The notes beneath the pieces were generated by a model that saw only the letters and a list, made by a program, of their open reading frames with translations, was not told the origin of the DNA and did no database searches. From Mycolicibacterium goodii (GTDB lineage: Bacteria; Actinomycetota; Actinomycetes; Mycobacteriales; Mycobacteriaceae), in assembly GCF_022370755.2 (NCBI RefSeq), contig NZ_CP092364.2, forward strand, positions 6,572,001-6,636,000: a stretch of 64,000 nt of DNA, written 5' to 3'. This document shows, in pieces, positions 17,285 to 28,018 of the stretch; position 1 is the first letter of the stretch, and the number at the start of each line of letters is the position of its first letter. The position numbers were made by a program, and so were the translations under genes.

Positions 17285-18010
17285 ATGGGACGACTGGACG
17301 GCAAAGTGGCCCTCATCACCGGCGCCGCTCGAGGTCAAGGCCGGGAGATGGCCGAGTTGTTCATGCGGGAGAACGCCACGGCGGTCTATTCGGCGGACGT
17401 TCTGGACGCCGCCGACGCGCAGAACAGCAAGGTCACGTTCCTCCAGATGGACGTGACGAAGAGCGACCAGTGGAGAACGGTGGTCGACCAGATCGTCAGC
17501 GATCACGGCCGCATCGACATCCTGATCAACAACGCGGCGATCTGCCTCTACGAACCGATCCTCGAAACGACCGACGAGATCTACGACCGTGTCCTCGACA
17601 TCGACCTGAAGAGCATCTTCTACGGCATGAAGACCGTGCTGCCGCACATGGTCGCGGCGAAGAAGGGGTCGATCATCAACGTGTCGTCGATCTGGGGCCT
17701 CGCCGGCGTGCCGAATTCGTATGCCTATCAGGCGGCCAAGGGAGCGATCCTCAACGTCAGCAAGAACGTCGCGGCCACGCACGGCCCCGACGGCGTGCGG
17801 TGCAATTCGCTTCACCCCGGCTACATCCTCTCGCCGATGAACGAGCACCAGGCACCTGAGATCAACGCGGCGCTGATCGCAGGCACCGTGCTCGGCCGGC
17901 CCGGCCAGCCCATCGAGACGGCTTATGCCGCACTGTTTCTCGCGAGCGACGAGTCCAGCTATGTCACCGGGACGGCGCTTGTGGTCGACGGCGGCTACCT
18001 CGCGCCGTAG
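17285..18010 (+). CDS. Short-chain dehydrogenase/reductase (SDR), island copy 2
   Basis: 241 residues with all SDR marks: [15 protein letters not shown] cofactor loop, [10 protein letters not shown] (NNA), [11 protein letters not shown] (catalytic Ser), YAYQAAKGA (YxxxK) and the C-terminal [15 protein letters not shown]. Acidic residue SADVLD after the second strand suggests NAD. ATG 17285 has AAAGGAAGG upstream. It is the only plus-strand gene of the island and is driven from the divergent promoter holding operator 2. Substrate unknown; hydroxy-acid or hydroxysteroid-like alcohols are possible by family. Confidence 0.9.
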   Translation: MGRLDGKVALITGAARGQGREMAELFMRENATAVYSADVLDAADAQNSKVTFLQMDVTKSDQWRTVVDQIVSDHGRIDILINNAAICLYEPILETTDEIYDRVLDIDLKSIFYGMKTVLPHMVAAKKGSIINVSSIWGLAGVPNSYAYQAAKGAILNVSKNVAATHGPDGVRCNSLHPGYILSPMNEHQAPEINAALIAGTVLGRPGQPIETAYAALFLASDESSYVTGTALVVDGGYLAP

Positions 18011-18087
18011 CGGCCGCCGCCGACGCGAGCGGACGACAATCGGCGGCCGCCTTGGTTCGGGATCACTTCTCGTGGCACGCTGTGGGC

Positions 18088-18663
18088 GTGGCTGTCGAAT
18101 CCACCGAGATGTATGCGGGAGACATCAAGTCGGTATTGCTGTCCGAGGAGCAGATCCGGACGCGTACCGCAGAGCTCGCGGCGGCGATCGCCGATGAGTA
18201 TCGGGACAACCTCGGGGACGACGACCTCTTGCTGGTCACGGTGCTCAAGGGTGCGGTCATGTTCGTCACCGACCTGGCGCGTTCGATCCCGTTGCCCACG
18301 CAGCTGGAGTTCATGGCGGTCAGCTCCTACGGATCCTCGACGTCGTCGTCGGGTGTGGTGCGCATCCTCAAGGACCTCGACCGCGACATCAACAACCGCG
18401 ACGTGCTGATCGTCGAGGACATCATCGACTCCGGCCTGACGCTGTCGTGGTTGCTGCGCAACCTGGCCACGCGGCACCCGCGCTCACTGAAGGTGTGCAC
18501 ACTGCTGCGCAAACCCGATGCGGTGCGCACGGACATCGACGTCGAATACGTCGGGTTCGACATCCCGAACGAGTTCGTCGTCGGCTACGGCCTCGACTAC
18601 GCCGAGCGGTACCGCGACCTGCCCTTCATCGGCCTGCTCGACCCGAAGGTCTACACGCCCTGA
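18088..18663 (+). CDS. hpt: Hypoxanthine phosphoribosyltransferase
   Basis: About 191 residues. Conserved regions are [16 protein letters not shown] start ([17 protein letters not shown]), [19 protein letters not shown], the flexible loop [13 protein letters not shown], and the PRPP motif [16 protein letters not shown]. It salvages hypoxanthine and guanine to IMP and GMP. GTG 18088 was chosen, just before the conserved region; no clear ribosome site is seen and other upstream GTG codons are possible. In M. tuberculosis it directly follows tilS. Confidence 0.93.
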   Translation: MAVESTEMYAGDIKSVLLSEEQIRTRTAELAAAIADEYRDNLGDDDLLLVTVLKGAVMFVTDLARSIPLPTQLEFMAVSSYGSSTSSSGVVRILKDLDRDINNRDVLIVEDIIDSGLTLSWLLRNLATRHPRSLKVCTLLRKPDAVRTDIDVEYVGFDIPNEFVVGYGLDYAERYRDLPFIGLLDPKVYTP

Positions 18664-18664
18664 C

Positions 18665-19396
18665 TCAGGTGAGTTCCCAGATCACCGTCACCGAGAAGTT
18701 CACGGCCTGCTGACCGGGTTCCAGCGGCACGGCCTCCATGGCCGCGCGCGGCATGGGGCGCGGCGGGGTGGAGCCCGACTCCTCCGAGATCGAGATGACC
18801 TCACCCAGGCTCAACCCGGACAGGTCGGCATACTGCTGCGCGCGGTTCTTCGCATCGTTGAACGCCGCGGCCCGGGCATCACGCACCAGGTCCGAATCGT
18901 CCTCGATCGAGTAGGCCACCGAGTTGATCCGGGTGGCGTCGCCACCGGTCTCGGCGATCAGGGTCAGTGTCCGTGACGCCGTGCCGATGTCGCGGATCTT
19001 CACCTCGATCGCGTTGCTGGCCCGGTAACCGGTGATGGTGTTCGCCGCACCGTCGGCGCCGAACTGCGGTTGCACGCTGACCTGTGTGGTGCTGATGTCC
19101 TTGCGGTCGATGCCGGAGGCCACCAGCGCGTCGATGACGGTCTGCTGGCGCTGGCTCGACTGGTTGAGTGCGGCCGAGACGTCGGGAGCGATGAACTCCA
19201 TGGCCACGTCGGCGGTGAGGGTGTCGGGAACACCCTGGACCTGCCCCTCACCGACGACCGTCACCTGTCGTGGGTCGCCGGTCCCGCTCACCGGTCCCGA
19301 ACTCGCGTCGCAACCGGCCGCTGCCAGCACCGCAAGGCCGGCCATCGCCACCAGCAGTGCCCGGACCCGTTTCTGAGCGTTCGCAGCGATCGGCAT
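18665..19396 (-). CDS. SIMPL-domain (DUF541) lipoprotein
   Basis: 243 residues. The N-terminus has a lipoprotein signal peptide ending LAVLAAAGC, so it is lipid-anchored outside the membrane. The body (VTVVGEGQVQGVPDTLTADVAMEF, YRASNAIEVKIRD, AFNDAKNRAQQYADLSGLSLGEVISI) matches the SIMPL/DUF541 family (BP26, Omp28-like), which forms oligomeric channels or assemblies of unclear function. ATG 19396 follows GGTAGGG. It is convergent with hpt, whose stop is one base away. Confidence 0.88.
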   Translation of the reverse strand: MPIAANAQKRVRALLVAMAGLAVLAAAGCDASSGPVSGTGDPRQVTVVGEGQVQGVPDTLTADVAMEFIAPDVSAALNQSSQRQQTVIDALVASGIDRKDISTTQVSVQPQFGADGAANTITGYRASNAIEVKIRDIGTASRTLTLIAETGGDATRINSVAYSIEDDSDLVRDARAAAFNDAKNRAQQYADLSGLSLGEVISISEESGSTPPRPMPRAAMEAVPLEPGQQAVNFSVTVIWELT

Positions 19397-19417
19397 GGCA
19401 CGCACCCTACCGGCCCG

Positions 19418-20434
19418 TCACGGTGTCACGAGGATCTTGCAGTGCGCGTCCGGCGCGGCGAGTTCGTCGAAGGCGTCTGCCATTCCATCCAGTGGCACCG
19501 AACCCGTGATCATCGGCCGCACGTCGATGTCACCTTCGGCGATGGCCCGCAGCGAAACCGCGAACTCGGCCGGGTCGTAGCCGAACACGAACTGGATGCT
19601 GACCTGTTTGGCCGCGCCGTACAGCGGGTGCACGGTATCCGGTTGCATGCACACCCCGGCCACCACCACGCGGGTCTTGGCGGGGCAGCGCCGCAGGATG
19701 TCGTCGATGATGCCGGGCGCGCCGACGGCCTCGAAGACCACCGCGGGTGCGCACTGGTGAAACGGTGAGTCCTGTGCCGGATCGATCGTGACGTGCGCAC
19801 CCATCGTGGCCGCCAGTTGGCGGCGCGTCGGCGAGAAGTCGGACGCCACAATGTTTTCCACACCCCGCAGCCTCAACGCCGCGATGACGGCGATGCCGAC
19901 GGGACCGCACCCGATCACCAGTGCGGTCTCGCCGCGCTCGATGCGGGAGGCGTTGACCGCGTGCAGGCCCACGGCCATCGGTTCGGTGAGCGCCGCGGGT
20001 TCGGGGGGCAGGCCGTTGGGGACCGGCAACAACAGCGGCGCCGACAGCAACATGCGTTCGGCGTATCCGCCCAGCGTGGTGTTGCTGTAGACGATCATGT
20101 CGACACCCCGCGGCGAGATCAGCACCGGTACCGAGGTGACCAGTGTGCCCGGCGCGTGTGTGTCGGTGTCGGGACCGGCCTGCAGAATCTCGGCGCTGAA
20201 CTCGTGGCCCATGAAGATGTCCCGGGACAGGTCGACGCTGTCGTTCTGGTTGGGCACCCCCTCCAACTCTGACGTCGTGGCCAGCAGCTCCTCGCCGTGC
20301 GTCGCGAAATGCAGGTCGGAGCCGCAGATTCCGCAGGCCTTGACCTCGACGAGCACCTGACCGGGCCCGGGCACCGGTTCGGGAACATCGTCACGGACGA
20401 CCATCCGGCCCCGGCGCAACACCGCGGCGCGCAT
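19418..20434 (-). CDS. Zinc-type alcohol dehydrogenase lacking the structural-zinc lobe
   Basis: 338 residues of the medium-chain dehydrogenase family. Catalytic zinc ligands are seen in ACGICGSDLHF (C37) and MGHEF; the Rossmann motif is VIGCGPVGIAVIAAL. The usual four-cysteine structural zinc lobe is absent; its place holds ATTSELEGVPNQNDSVDLSRD. ATG 20434 shares one base with the monooxygenase stop (TGATG). In an operon with a flavin monooxygenase and an epoxide hydrolase, it probably oxidises the diol or alcohol they produce. Confidence 0.88.
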   Translation of the reverse strand: MRAAVLRRGRMVVRDDVPEPVPGPGQVLVEVKACGICGSDLHFATHGEELLATTSELEGVPNQNDSVDLSRDIFMGHEFSAEILQAGPDTDTHAPGTLVTSVPVLISPRGVDMIVYSNTTLGGYAERMLLSAPLLLPVPNGLPPEPAALTEPMAVGLHAVNASRIERGETALVIGCGPVGIAVIAALRLRGVENIVASDFSPTRRQLAATMGAHVTIDPAQDSPFHQCAPAVVFEAVGAPGIIDDILRRCPAKTRVVVAGVCMQPDTVHPLYGAAKQVSIQFVFGYDPAEFAVSLRAIAEGDIDVRPMITGSVPLDGMADAFDELAAPDAHCKILVTP

Positions 20435-21630
20435 CAGTTGTCGCTCTCCTTGGCGGGCGGATGGGCTGTTGTGTGCTCGGTGATCGCGTTGACGATGGCC
20501 TGTCCGGCGCGCCCCAGCAGTTGATCGCGCATGCCCTTGGCCCAGTCGTGTGACGCGCGTGGCGCGGCGAGCTGGCCCTTGAAGTGCGGGATCACCTCGC
20601 GGGCGAACAATTCGTAGGAGCGGAACGTCGCCGCCGGCGGCGCCCAGTCGTGGCCGAGGAGCAAAAACGTCCCGAATCCGCCGGAGCGGTCCAACAGATC
20701 CTGGATGTAGCTGATCGCATCGTCGGGGGTGCCGATGCAGCAATTGCCTTTGGCCGCATAGTTTTCCACGAATTCGTACGGTGTCCCGCCGCCATCGGTC
20801 TGATTGGACAGTGGGACGAACCCGGCCGCGCCGAAGTAGTTGGCGAAGTCTTGCAGCCCGTAGGTGCAGTCCTCGATCGCCTGTTCGCGGGTGTCGGCGA
20901 GGTGGATGACGCCAAGCACCCGCCAGTTCTCGCGGTCGGGTTCGCCGCGGCCCGCCGCGGCCGCCTCGTCACGCACGATGTCCCACGTGGTCTCGACGGC
21001 GGCGTACCCGCCGGGCACCGACATCGACAGCGACAGCAACGATGTGCCCAGCTTGCCCGCCAGGCGTGGGCCCGACGGCGAGATCATTGCCGCGCACGCG
21101 ATCTCGGGATACGGCCACGTGTAGGGACGGATGTGCAGCGCGGCGTCGCGCAGCGTGAACCAGTCGGTCTTGCGGTCGATGCGCTCACCGGGTTCGGCCC
21201 GGAACAACGCCAGGATCGCCTCGAGCGACTCCTGCATCATCGGGCGCTGATCGACCGGGTCGATGCCCATCATGTACGCGTCCGAGGGCAGGGCGCCCGG
21301 ACCGGTCCCGAACATCACCCGGCCGCGGGTGAGATGGTCGAGCAGAACCCAGCGATCGGCCACCATGAGCGGATGGTGGTAGGGCAGTGACACCACGCCC
21401 GTGCCGAACCGGATGTGGCGCGTGCGTTCGGCCGCCGCGGCGATGAACACCTCTGGGCATGCGATGAGTTCGTAACCGCCGGAATGGTGTTCGCCGAACC
21501 AGGCCTCGTCGTAGCCGAGCCGGTCCAGGGCCTCGACACGGTCCATGTCGTATTGCAGCGCGGTGGTGGGGGATTGGCCGACCGGGTGGAACGGTGTGAT
21601 GAACACCCCGAAGTTCAGCGGCCTGCTCAT
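20434..21630 (-). CDS. Luciferase-like (LLM) flavin-dependent monooxygenase
   Basis: 398 residues. The start LNFGVFITPFHP, then DRLGYDEAWFGEHHSGGYELIACPEVFIAAAAERT, FGTGVVSLPYHHPLMVADR and RGRVMFGTGPGALPSDAYMMG is the bacterial luciferase/alkanesulfonate monooxygenase fold, closest by eye to the limonene 1,2-monooxygenase (LimB) group and to Rv3618. It uses reduced FMN and oxygen. It sits between an epoxide hydrolase (ATGA overlap) and an alcohol dehydrogenase, which suggests epoxidation of an alkene. A flavin reductase partner is not seen here. Confidence 0.9.
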   Translation of the reverse strand: MSRPLNFGVFITPFHPVGQSPTTALQYDMDRVEALDRLGYDEAWFGEHHSGGYELIACPEVFIAAAAERTRHIRFGTGVVSLPYHHPLMVADRWVLLDHLTRGRVMFGTGPGALPSDAYMMGIDPVDQRPMMQESLEAILALFRAEPGERIDRKTDWFTLRDAALHIRPYTWPYPEIACAAMISPSGPRLAGKLGTSLLSLSMSVPGGYAAVETTWDIVRDEAAAAGRGEPDRENWRVLGVIHLADTREQAIEDCTYGLQDFANYFGAAGFVPLSNQTDGGGTPYEFVENYAAKGNCCIGTPDDAISYIQDLLDRSGGFGTFLLLGHDWAPPAATFRSYELFAREVIPHFKGQLAAPRASHDWAKGMRDQLLGRAGQAIVNAITEHTTAHPPAKESDN

Positions 21631-22556
21631 CGCAGCTCCAATCCCTCCAGGAATTCCAGCAGCACGGCGTTGACCTCGTCGGGGCGCTCCTGCTGCAGCC
21701 AGTGACCCGCGCCCTCGAGCATGACCTCGCGGTAGTCGCCCGCGACCACGTCGCGCACACGGTCGCGCGGCGTGAAGCTCAGCACCGGATCGGCGCTGCC
21801 CGCCAGGAACAGGGTGGGCGCGGTGATCGTAGTGGCCGGTGTGGTCTCGGTGAGTTCCCAGTTGCGGTCGAAGTTGCGGTACCAGTTCAGCGGTCCGGTG
21901 AACCCGGTGCGGGTGAACGCCTCGACGTAGTGCTCGAACTCGTCATCGCCGATCCAGTCCGGCAGCGGCGGGAGCGGTCGTCCGGCGAGGGTCTCCGGTG
22001 GCCCACCGAATCCCTCGAGCGCGATCATCCGTCGCAGCGATTGGCGCGGGTCGGCGCCCAGCGCCGCGTCGGCCACACCGGGTTCCTGGAAGTACAGGAT
22101 GTAGAAGAAGTTCTCGCCGAAGATCTTGCGCCAGATCTGCGTGGGCGGTGCGGATGCGCGCGGTGTCGGCGGGACGCTCAGCGCGACGACGCCGTGCACG
22201 CGGTCGGGGAAGAACAACGGGAAGTTGGTCGCGACCGGTGAACCCCAGTCGTGACCCACCAGCACGGCCTTGTCGGCCCCGACGTCGTCGAGCAGGCCTG
22301 CGATGTCGGCGGTCAACTGCACGATGTTGTAGTCGTCGATGTCCCGGGGCCGCGATGATCCGCCGTAACCGCGCTGGTCAGGGGCCAGTACGTGGTAGCC
22401 GGCCGCAGCCAGCACCGGGATCTGGTGACGCCACGAGTAGGCGAGTTCGGGGAAGCCGTGCGCGAGCACCACCACCGGACTGCCGCGCTCACCTGCCTCC
22501 GTCACCCGCAGCGTCACGCCATTGGTATCGACTGACCGTTCGGTCGGTGTGATCAC
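21627..22556 (-). CDS. ephA: Alpha/beta-hydrolase fold epoxide hydrolase (EphA type)
   Basis: 309 residues. The oxyanion motif AHGFPELAYSWRHQIPVL (HGxP) and nucleophile elbow GHDWGSPVA (Asp nucleophile) are typical of epoxide hydrolases; lid-domain tyrosines occur in NFFYILYFQEPG, and the catalytic histidine in EGAGHWLQQE. It would add water to an epoxide to give a diol. GTG 22556 heads a three-gene operon with the monooxygenase and dehydrogenase. Rv3617 (ephA) with Rv3618 shows the same pairing in M. tuberculosis. Confidence 0.9.
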   Translation of the reverse strand: MITPTERSVDTNGVTLRVTEAGERGSPVVVLAHGFPELAYSWRHQIPVLAAAGYHVLAPDQRGYGGSSRPRDIDDYNIVQLTADIAGLLDDVGADKAVLVGHDWGSPVATNFPLFFPDRVHGVVALSVPPTPRASAPPTQIWRKIFGENFFYILYFQEPGVADAALGADPRQSLRRMIALEGFGGPPETLAGRPLPPLPDWIGDDEFEHYVEAFTRTGFTGPLNWYRNFDRNWELTETTPATTITAPTLFLAGSADPVLSFTPRDRVRDVVAGDYREVMLEGAGHWLQQERPDEVNAVLLEFLEGLELR

Positions 22557-22749
22557 GGTCTCAACACAAGCACAGCCGGTCGCGACGTGGCTAGAGGTTC
22601 CGCCGGGCGGGGTGGTCGGCGTGGGCGACCGCCGGGAACTGCCGAACGTTGGTCTAGCGGTAGCCTTGTAACTTGCTAGCTGCGCGTATCAGGAAGGACC
22701 CCGGCCGGGGGCGGCCGAAAAAGATGAAGCCAACGAAGGCCGATGATCG

Positions 22750-25083
<2,334 letters not shown>

Positions 25084-25102
25084 TCCGAGAACGGAGACTT
25101 CG

Positions 25103-25714
25103 ATGACGCAGTCCCTGCGCGGACACCACAACAACGCCGTCCGCAGGGTGTTCGACCAGCCGCGCGCCGAGGCCGCGGTGCGTGAGCTGCTCATCGCGAT
25201 CGGCGAGGACCCCGAACGCGAGGGACTCGTCGACACTCCGGCCCGTGTCGCGCGCGCCTACAAGGAGCTGATGGCAGGGCTGCACACCGATCCGGATGCC
25301 GTGCTCAACACGACCTTCGACGAGGGCCACGACGAACTCGTGCTCGTCAAGCAGATCCCGATGTACTCGACGTGCGAGCACCACCTGGTGTCCTTCCACG
25401 GGGTGGCGCACGTCGGTTACATACCCGGGGTCGACGGCCGCGTGACGGGGTTGTCGAAGATCGCGCGTCTGGTCGACCTGTACTCCAAGCGGCCCCAGGT
25501 GCAGGAACGGCTCACCGCGCAGATCGCCGATGCGATCATGCGAAAACTGGACCCCCGCGGCGTCATCGTCGTCGTGGAGGCCGAGCACCTGTGCATGGCC
25601 ATGCGCGGGGTCCGCAAGCCGGGCGCGGTGACCACCACGTCGGCGGTGCGGGGACAGTTCAAGACCGACAAGGCATCTCGAGCCGAGGCGCTGGAACTTA
25701 TCCTGCGCAAGTGA
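25103..25714 (+). CDS. folE: GTP cyclohydrolase I
   Basis: 203 residues. Zinc and catalytic residues appear in [22 protein letters not shown] and in [16 protein letters not shown]. The C-terminal region [10 protein letters not shown] is conserved. It converts GTP to dihydroneopterin triphosphate, the first step of folate synthesis. ATG 25103 follows CGGAGA. Its stop overlaps folP (GTGA), beginning a chain of translationally coupled folate genes. Confidence 0.97.
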   Translation: MTQSLRGHHNNAVRRVFDQPRAEAAVRELLIAIGEDPEREGLVDTPARVARAYKELMAGLHTDPDAVLNTTFDEGHDELVLVKQIPMYSTCEHHLVSFHGVAHVGYIPGVDGRVTGLSKIARLVDLYSKRPQVQERLTAQIADAIMRKLDPRGVIVVVEAEHLCMAMRGVRKPGAVTTTSAVRGQFKTDKASRAEALELILRK

Positions 25715-26568
25715 ACCCACCGAGCCTGACGGCCCACCCCGGCACCGGTGTGCGGGTGATGGGCGTCGTGAATGTCACGCAAGACTCCTTTTCCGACGGT
25801 GGCAGGTTCATCGACACCGACCGCGCCGTCGAGCATGGACTCGCGCTGCGCGCCGCGGGGGCGGCGATCATCGACGTCGGTGGTGAGTCCACCCGGCCCG
25901 GTGCGACCCGCGTCGATCCGAAGGTCGAAGCCGCGCGCGTCACGCCGGTGATCAGAGAGCTTGCCGCACAAGGCATCACGATCAGCATCGACACCATGCA
26001 CGCCGACGTCGCGCGGGCCGCCCTCGAGGCGGGCGCGCACATCGTCAACGACGTGTCGGGCGGTCGCGCCGATCCGGGGATGGCCGGTGTGGTCGCCGAC
26101 GCGAAGGTGCCGTGGGTGCTGATGCACTGGCGTTCGGTGGACGCCGACAACCCGCACCGCGTTCCCGGGTACCGCGACGTGGTCGCCGAGGTGCGCACGG
26201 AACTGCTCGCCGCGGTGGACGCCGCGGTGGACGCCGGGGTCGAACCGGAGCGGCTCGTCATCGACCCTGGCCTCGGTTTCGCCAAGACCGCCGAGCACAA
26301 CTGGGCGTTGCTGCACGCGCTGCCGGAGTTCGTCGCGACGGGTTTCCCGGTGCTGGTCGGCGCGTCGCGCAAGCGTTTCCTCGGCACACTGCTGGCGGAC
26401 CGGGACGGCAACCCGCGCCGGCCCGACGGCCGGGAGACCGCGACCGCGGTCATCTCGGCGCTGGCCGGGTTGTACGGCGCGTGGGGCGTGCGGGTGCACG
26501 ACGTCGAAGCCTCCGTCGACGCGCTGAAGGTGATGCGGGCCTGGACCTCGGGAGGACAGATTGGCTGA
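25711..26568 (+). CDS. folP: Dihydropteroate synthase
   Basis: 285 residues. Family signatures: [18 protein letters not shown] (pterin and phosphate loop 1), [11 protein letters not shown] (loop 2), [23 protein letters not shown] and LVGASRKRF. It joins 4-aminobenzoate to dihydropterin pyrophosphate and is the sulfonamide target. GTG 25711 overlaps folE and the 3' end overlaps folB by 8 bases. Confidence 0.97.
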   Translation: MNPPSLTAHPGTGVRVMGVVNVTQDSFSDGGRFIDTDRAVEHGLALRAAGAAIIDVGGESTRPGATRVDPKVEAARVTPVIRELAAQGITISIDTMHADVARAALEAGAHIVNDVSGGRADPGMAGVVADAKVPWVLMHWRSVDADNPHRVPGYRDVVAEVRTELLAAVDAAVDAGVEPERLVIDPGLGFAKTAEHNWALLHALPEFVATGFPVLVGASRKRFLGTLLADRDGNPRRPDGRETATAVISALAGLYGAWGVRVHDVEASVDALKVMRAWTSGGQIG

Positions 26569-26932
26569 CCGGATCGAGTTGCGGGGCCTGCGGGTCCGCG
26601 GCAACCACGGCGTCTTCGACCACGAACGCGCCGACGGCCAGGACTTCATCGTCGACATCACGGTGTGGATGGATCTGTGCCCGGCAGCCGCATCGGACGA
26701 CCTGGCCGACACCTTGGACTACGGCGCGCTCGCGCAGCGCGCCGCCGACATCGTCGCGGGCACACCGCGCAACCTGATCGAGACGGTGTCGGCGGAGATC
26801 GCCGACGACATCATGACCGACGAACGCCTGCACGCGGTCGAGGTCGTCGTGCACAAGCCGAGTGCGCCGATCCCACTGACATTCGATGACGTCGCCGTGG
26901 TGGCACGACGATCAAGGAGGGGCGTCAGATGA
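26561..26932 (+). CDS. folB: Dihydroneopterin aldolase
   Basis: 123 residues. [28 protein letters not shown] contains the conserved GxHG-x-F-x-x-E pattern, and [16 protein letters not shown] holds the conserved KP-x-AP motif. It cleaves dihydroneopterin to 6-hydroxymethyl-dihydropterin. The start is TTG at 26561 inside the folP end; its stop overlaps folK (ATGA). Confidence 0.95.
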   Translation: MADRIELRGLRVRGNHGVFDHERADGQDFIVDITVWMDLCPAAASDDLADTLDYGALAQRAADIVAGTPRNLIETVSAEIADDIMTDERLHAVEVVVHKPSAPIPLTFDDVAVVARRSRRGVR

Positions 26933-27465
26933 GCTCAACGGTGCTTTCCATCGGATCGAACCTCGGGGACCGGCTGGCCCGTCTGCAGTCGGTGCTCGAC
27001 GGTCTCGGACCGGCCGTGCGCGCGGTCTCACCGGTGTACGAGACCGCCGCATGGGGCGGCGTGGAGCAGGGCCCGTTCCTCAACGCCGTACTGCTGGCCG
27101 ACGATCCGGACCTCGACGGGCACGGCTGGCTGCGGCGCGCACAGGAGCTCGAGGCCGCGGCCGGGCGGGTCCGTGGGCAGCGGTGGGGTCCCCGCACTCT
27201 CGACGTCGACCTGATCACATGCCACGACGGAACCGACGAGGTGATCTCGCGCGACGAGGGGCTGACGTTGCCGCATCCGCTGGCGCATCTGCGGGCGTTC
27301 GTGCTGATCCCGTGGCTGGACGTCGACCAGGACGCGACGCTCACCGTGGCGGGCGAGTCCCGCCCCGTAACCCGCCTGCTGTCGGAGATCGACCCGGCCG
27401 AGCGGGCCGGGGTCACGCGCACCGACCTGGTGCTCGACATCCGCCCCGAGCCCGCAGCCGGCTGA
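26929..27465 (+). CDS. folK: 6-hydroxymethyl-7,8-dihydropterin pyrophosphokinase
   Basis: 178 residues. [38 protein letters not shown] and the signature [14 protein letters not shown] are diagnostic of HPPK. It transfers pyrophosphate from ATP to the pterin, giving the folP substrate. The stop shares one base with the next gene's ATG (TGATG). Confidence 0.97.
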   Translation: MSSTVLSIGSNLGDRLARLQSVLDGLGPAVRAVSPVYETAAWGGVEQGPFLNAVLLADDPDLDGHGWLRRAQELEAAAGRVRGQRWGPRTLDVDLITCHDGTDEVISRDEGLTLPHPLAHLRAFVLIPWLDVDQDATLTVAGESRPVTRLLSEIDPAERAGVTRTDLVLDIRPEPAAG

Positions 27466-27941
27466 TGGGGCCGACCCGCAAGCGCGATCTGATCGGTGCG
27501 GCCGTCGCGGTCGCCGTCGTGAGCTACCTGCTGATCCACTCGCTGTACCGGTGGTTCCCGCCGGTCACCGTGTGGACCGGGCTGTCGCTGCTCGGGCTCG
27601 CGGTCTTCGAGGCCGGCTGGGGGTTCTACGTCAGGTCCAAGATCAACGACGGGCAGATCGGGGTCGGCGCCGGCCGGTTGGATCCCCTGACGGTCGCCCG
27701 TTCGGTGGTGATCGCCAAGGCCTCGGCGTGGGTCGGTGCGCTCGTCGCGGGCTGGTGGGTCGGGATCCTGGTGTACCTGCTGCCGCGGCGCACGACCGTC
27801 GAGGTCGCGGGCGAGGACACCCCGGGAGTGGTGGTGGCCGCGTTGTGCGCGCTGGCGCTCGCGATCGCCGGGCTGTGGTTGCAGCATTGCTGCAAGTCCC
27901 CGGAGGAACCGCCCGACGACGGCGACGCCGTTCCCGAATGA
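27465..27941 (+). CDS. DUF3180 membrane protein
   Basis: 158 residues with four hydrophobic spans (about 11-26, 34-51, 86-105, 117-136). The segment GAGRLDPLTVARSVVIAKASAWVGALVAGWWVG is the conserved core of DUF3180, found next to folK in many actinobacteria (Rv3605c). Function unknown. It is coupled to folK by a one-base overlap, so it is expressed with folate synthesis; a transport or envelope role is only a guess. Confidence 0.85.
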   Translation: MGPTRKRDLIGAAVAVAVVSYLLIHSLYRWFPPVTVWTGLSLLGLAVFEAGWGFYVRSKINDGQIGVGAGRLDPLTVARSVVIAKASAWVGALVAGWWVGILVYLLPRRTTVEVAGEDTPGVVVAALCALALAIAGLWLQHCCKSPEEPPDDGDAVPE

Positions 27942-28006
27942 GCTTCTGCGCCGGTCGGATCGCCGAATCGCCGTGGTCGTCGACACGCTAGATGACCTGT
28001 GACAGG

Positions 28007-28012
28007 TACAGT
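28007..28012 (+). promoter_or_regulatory. Candidate -10 box for a leaderless mRNA
   Basis: TACAGT fits the mycobacterial -10 pattern TAnnnT and ends six bases before ATG 28019. This spacing puts transcription start at the A of the start codon, as in leaderless mycobacterial transcripts. No ribosome site is present. Confidence 0.5.
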
Positions 28013-28018
28013 CGGCCC

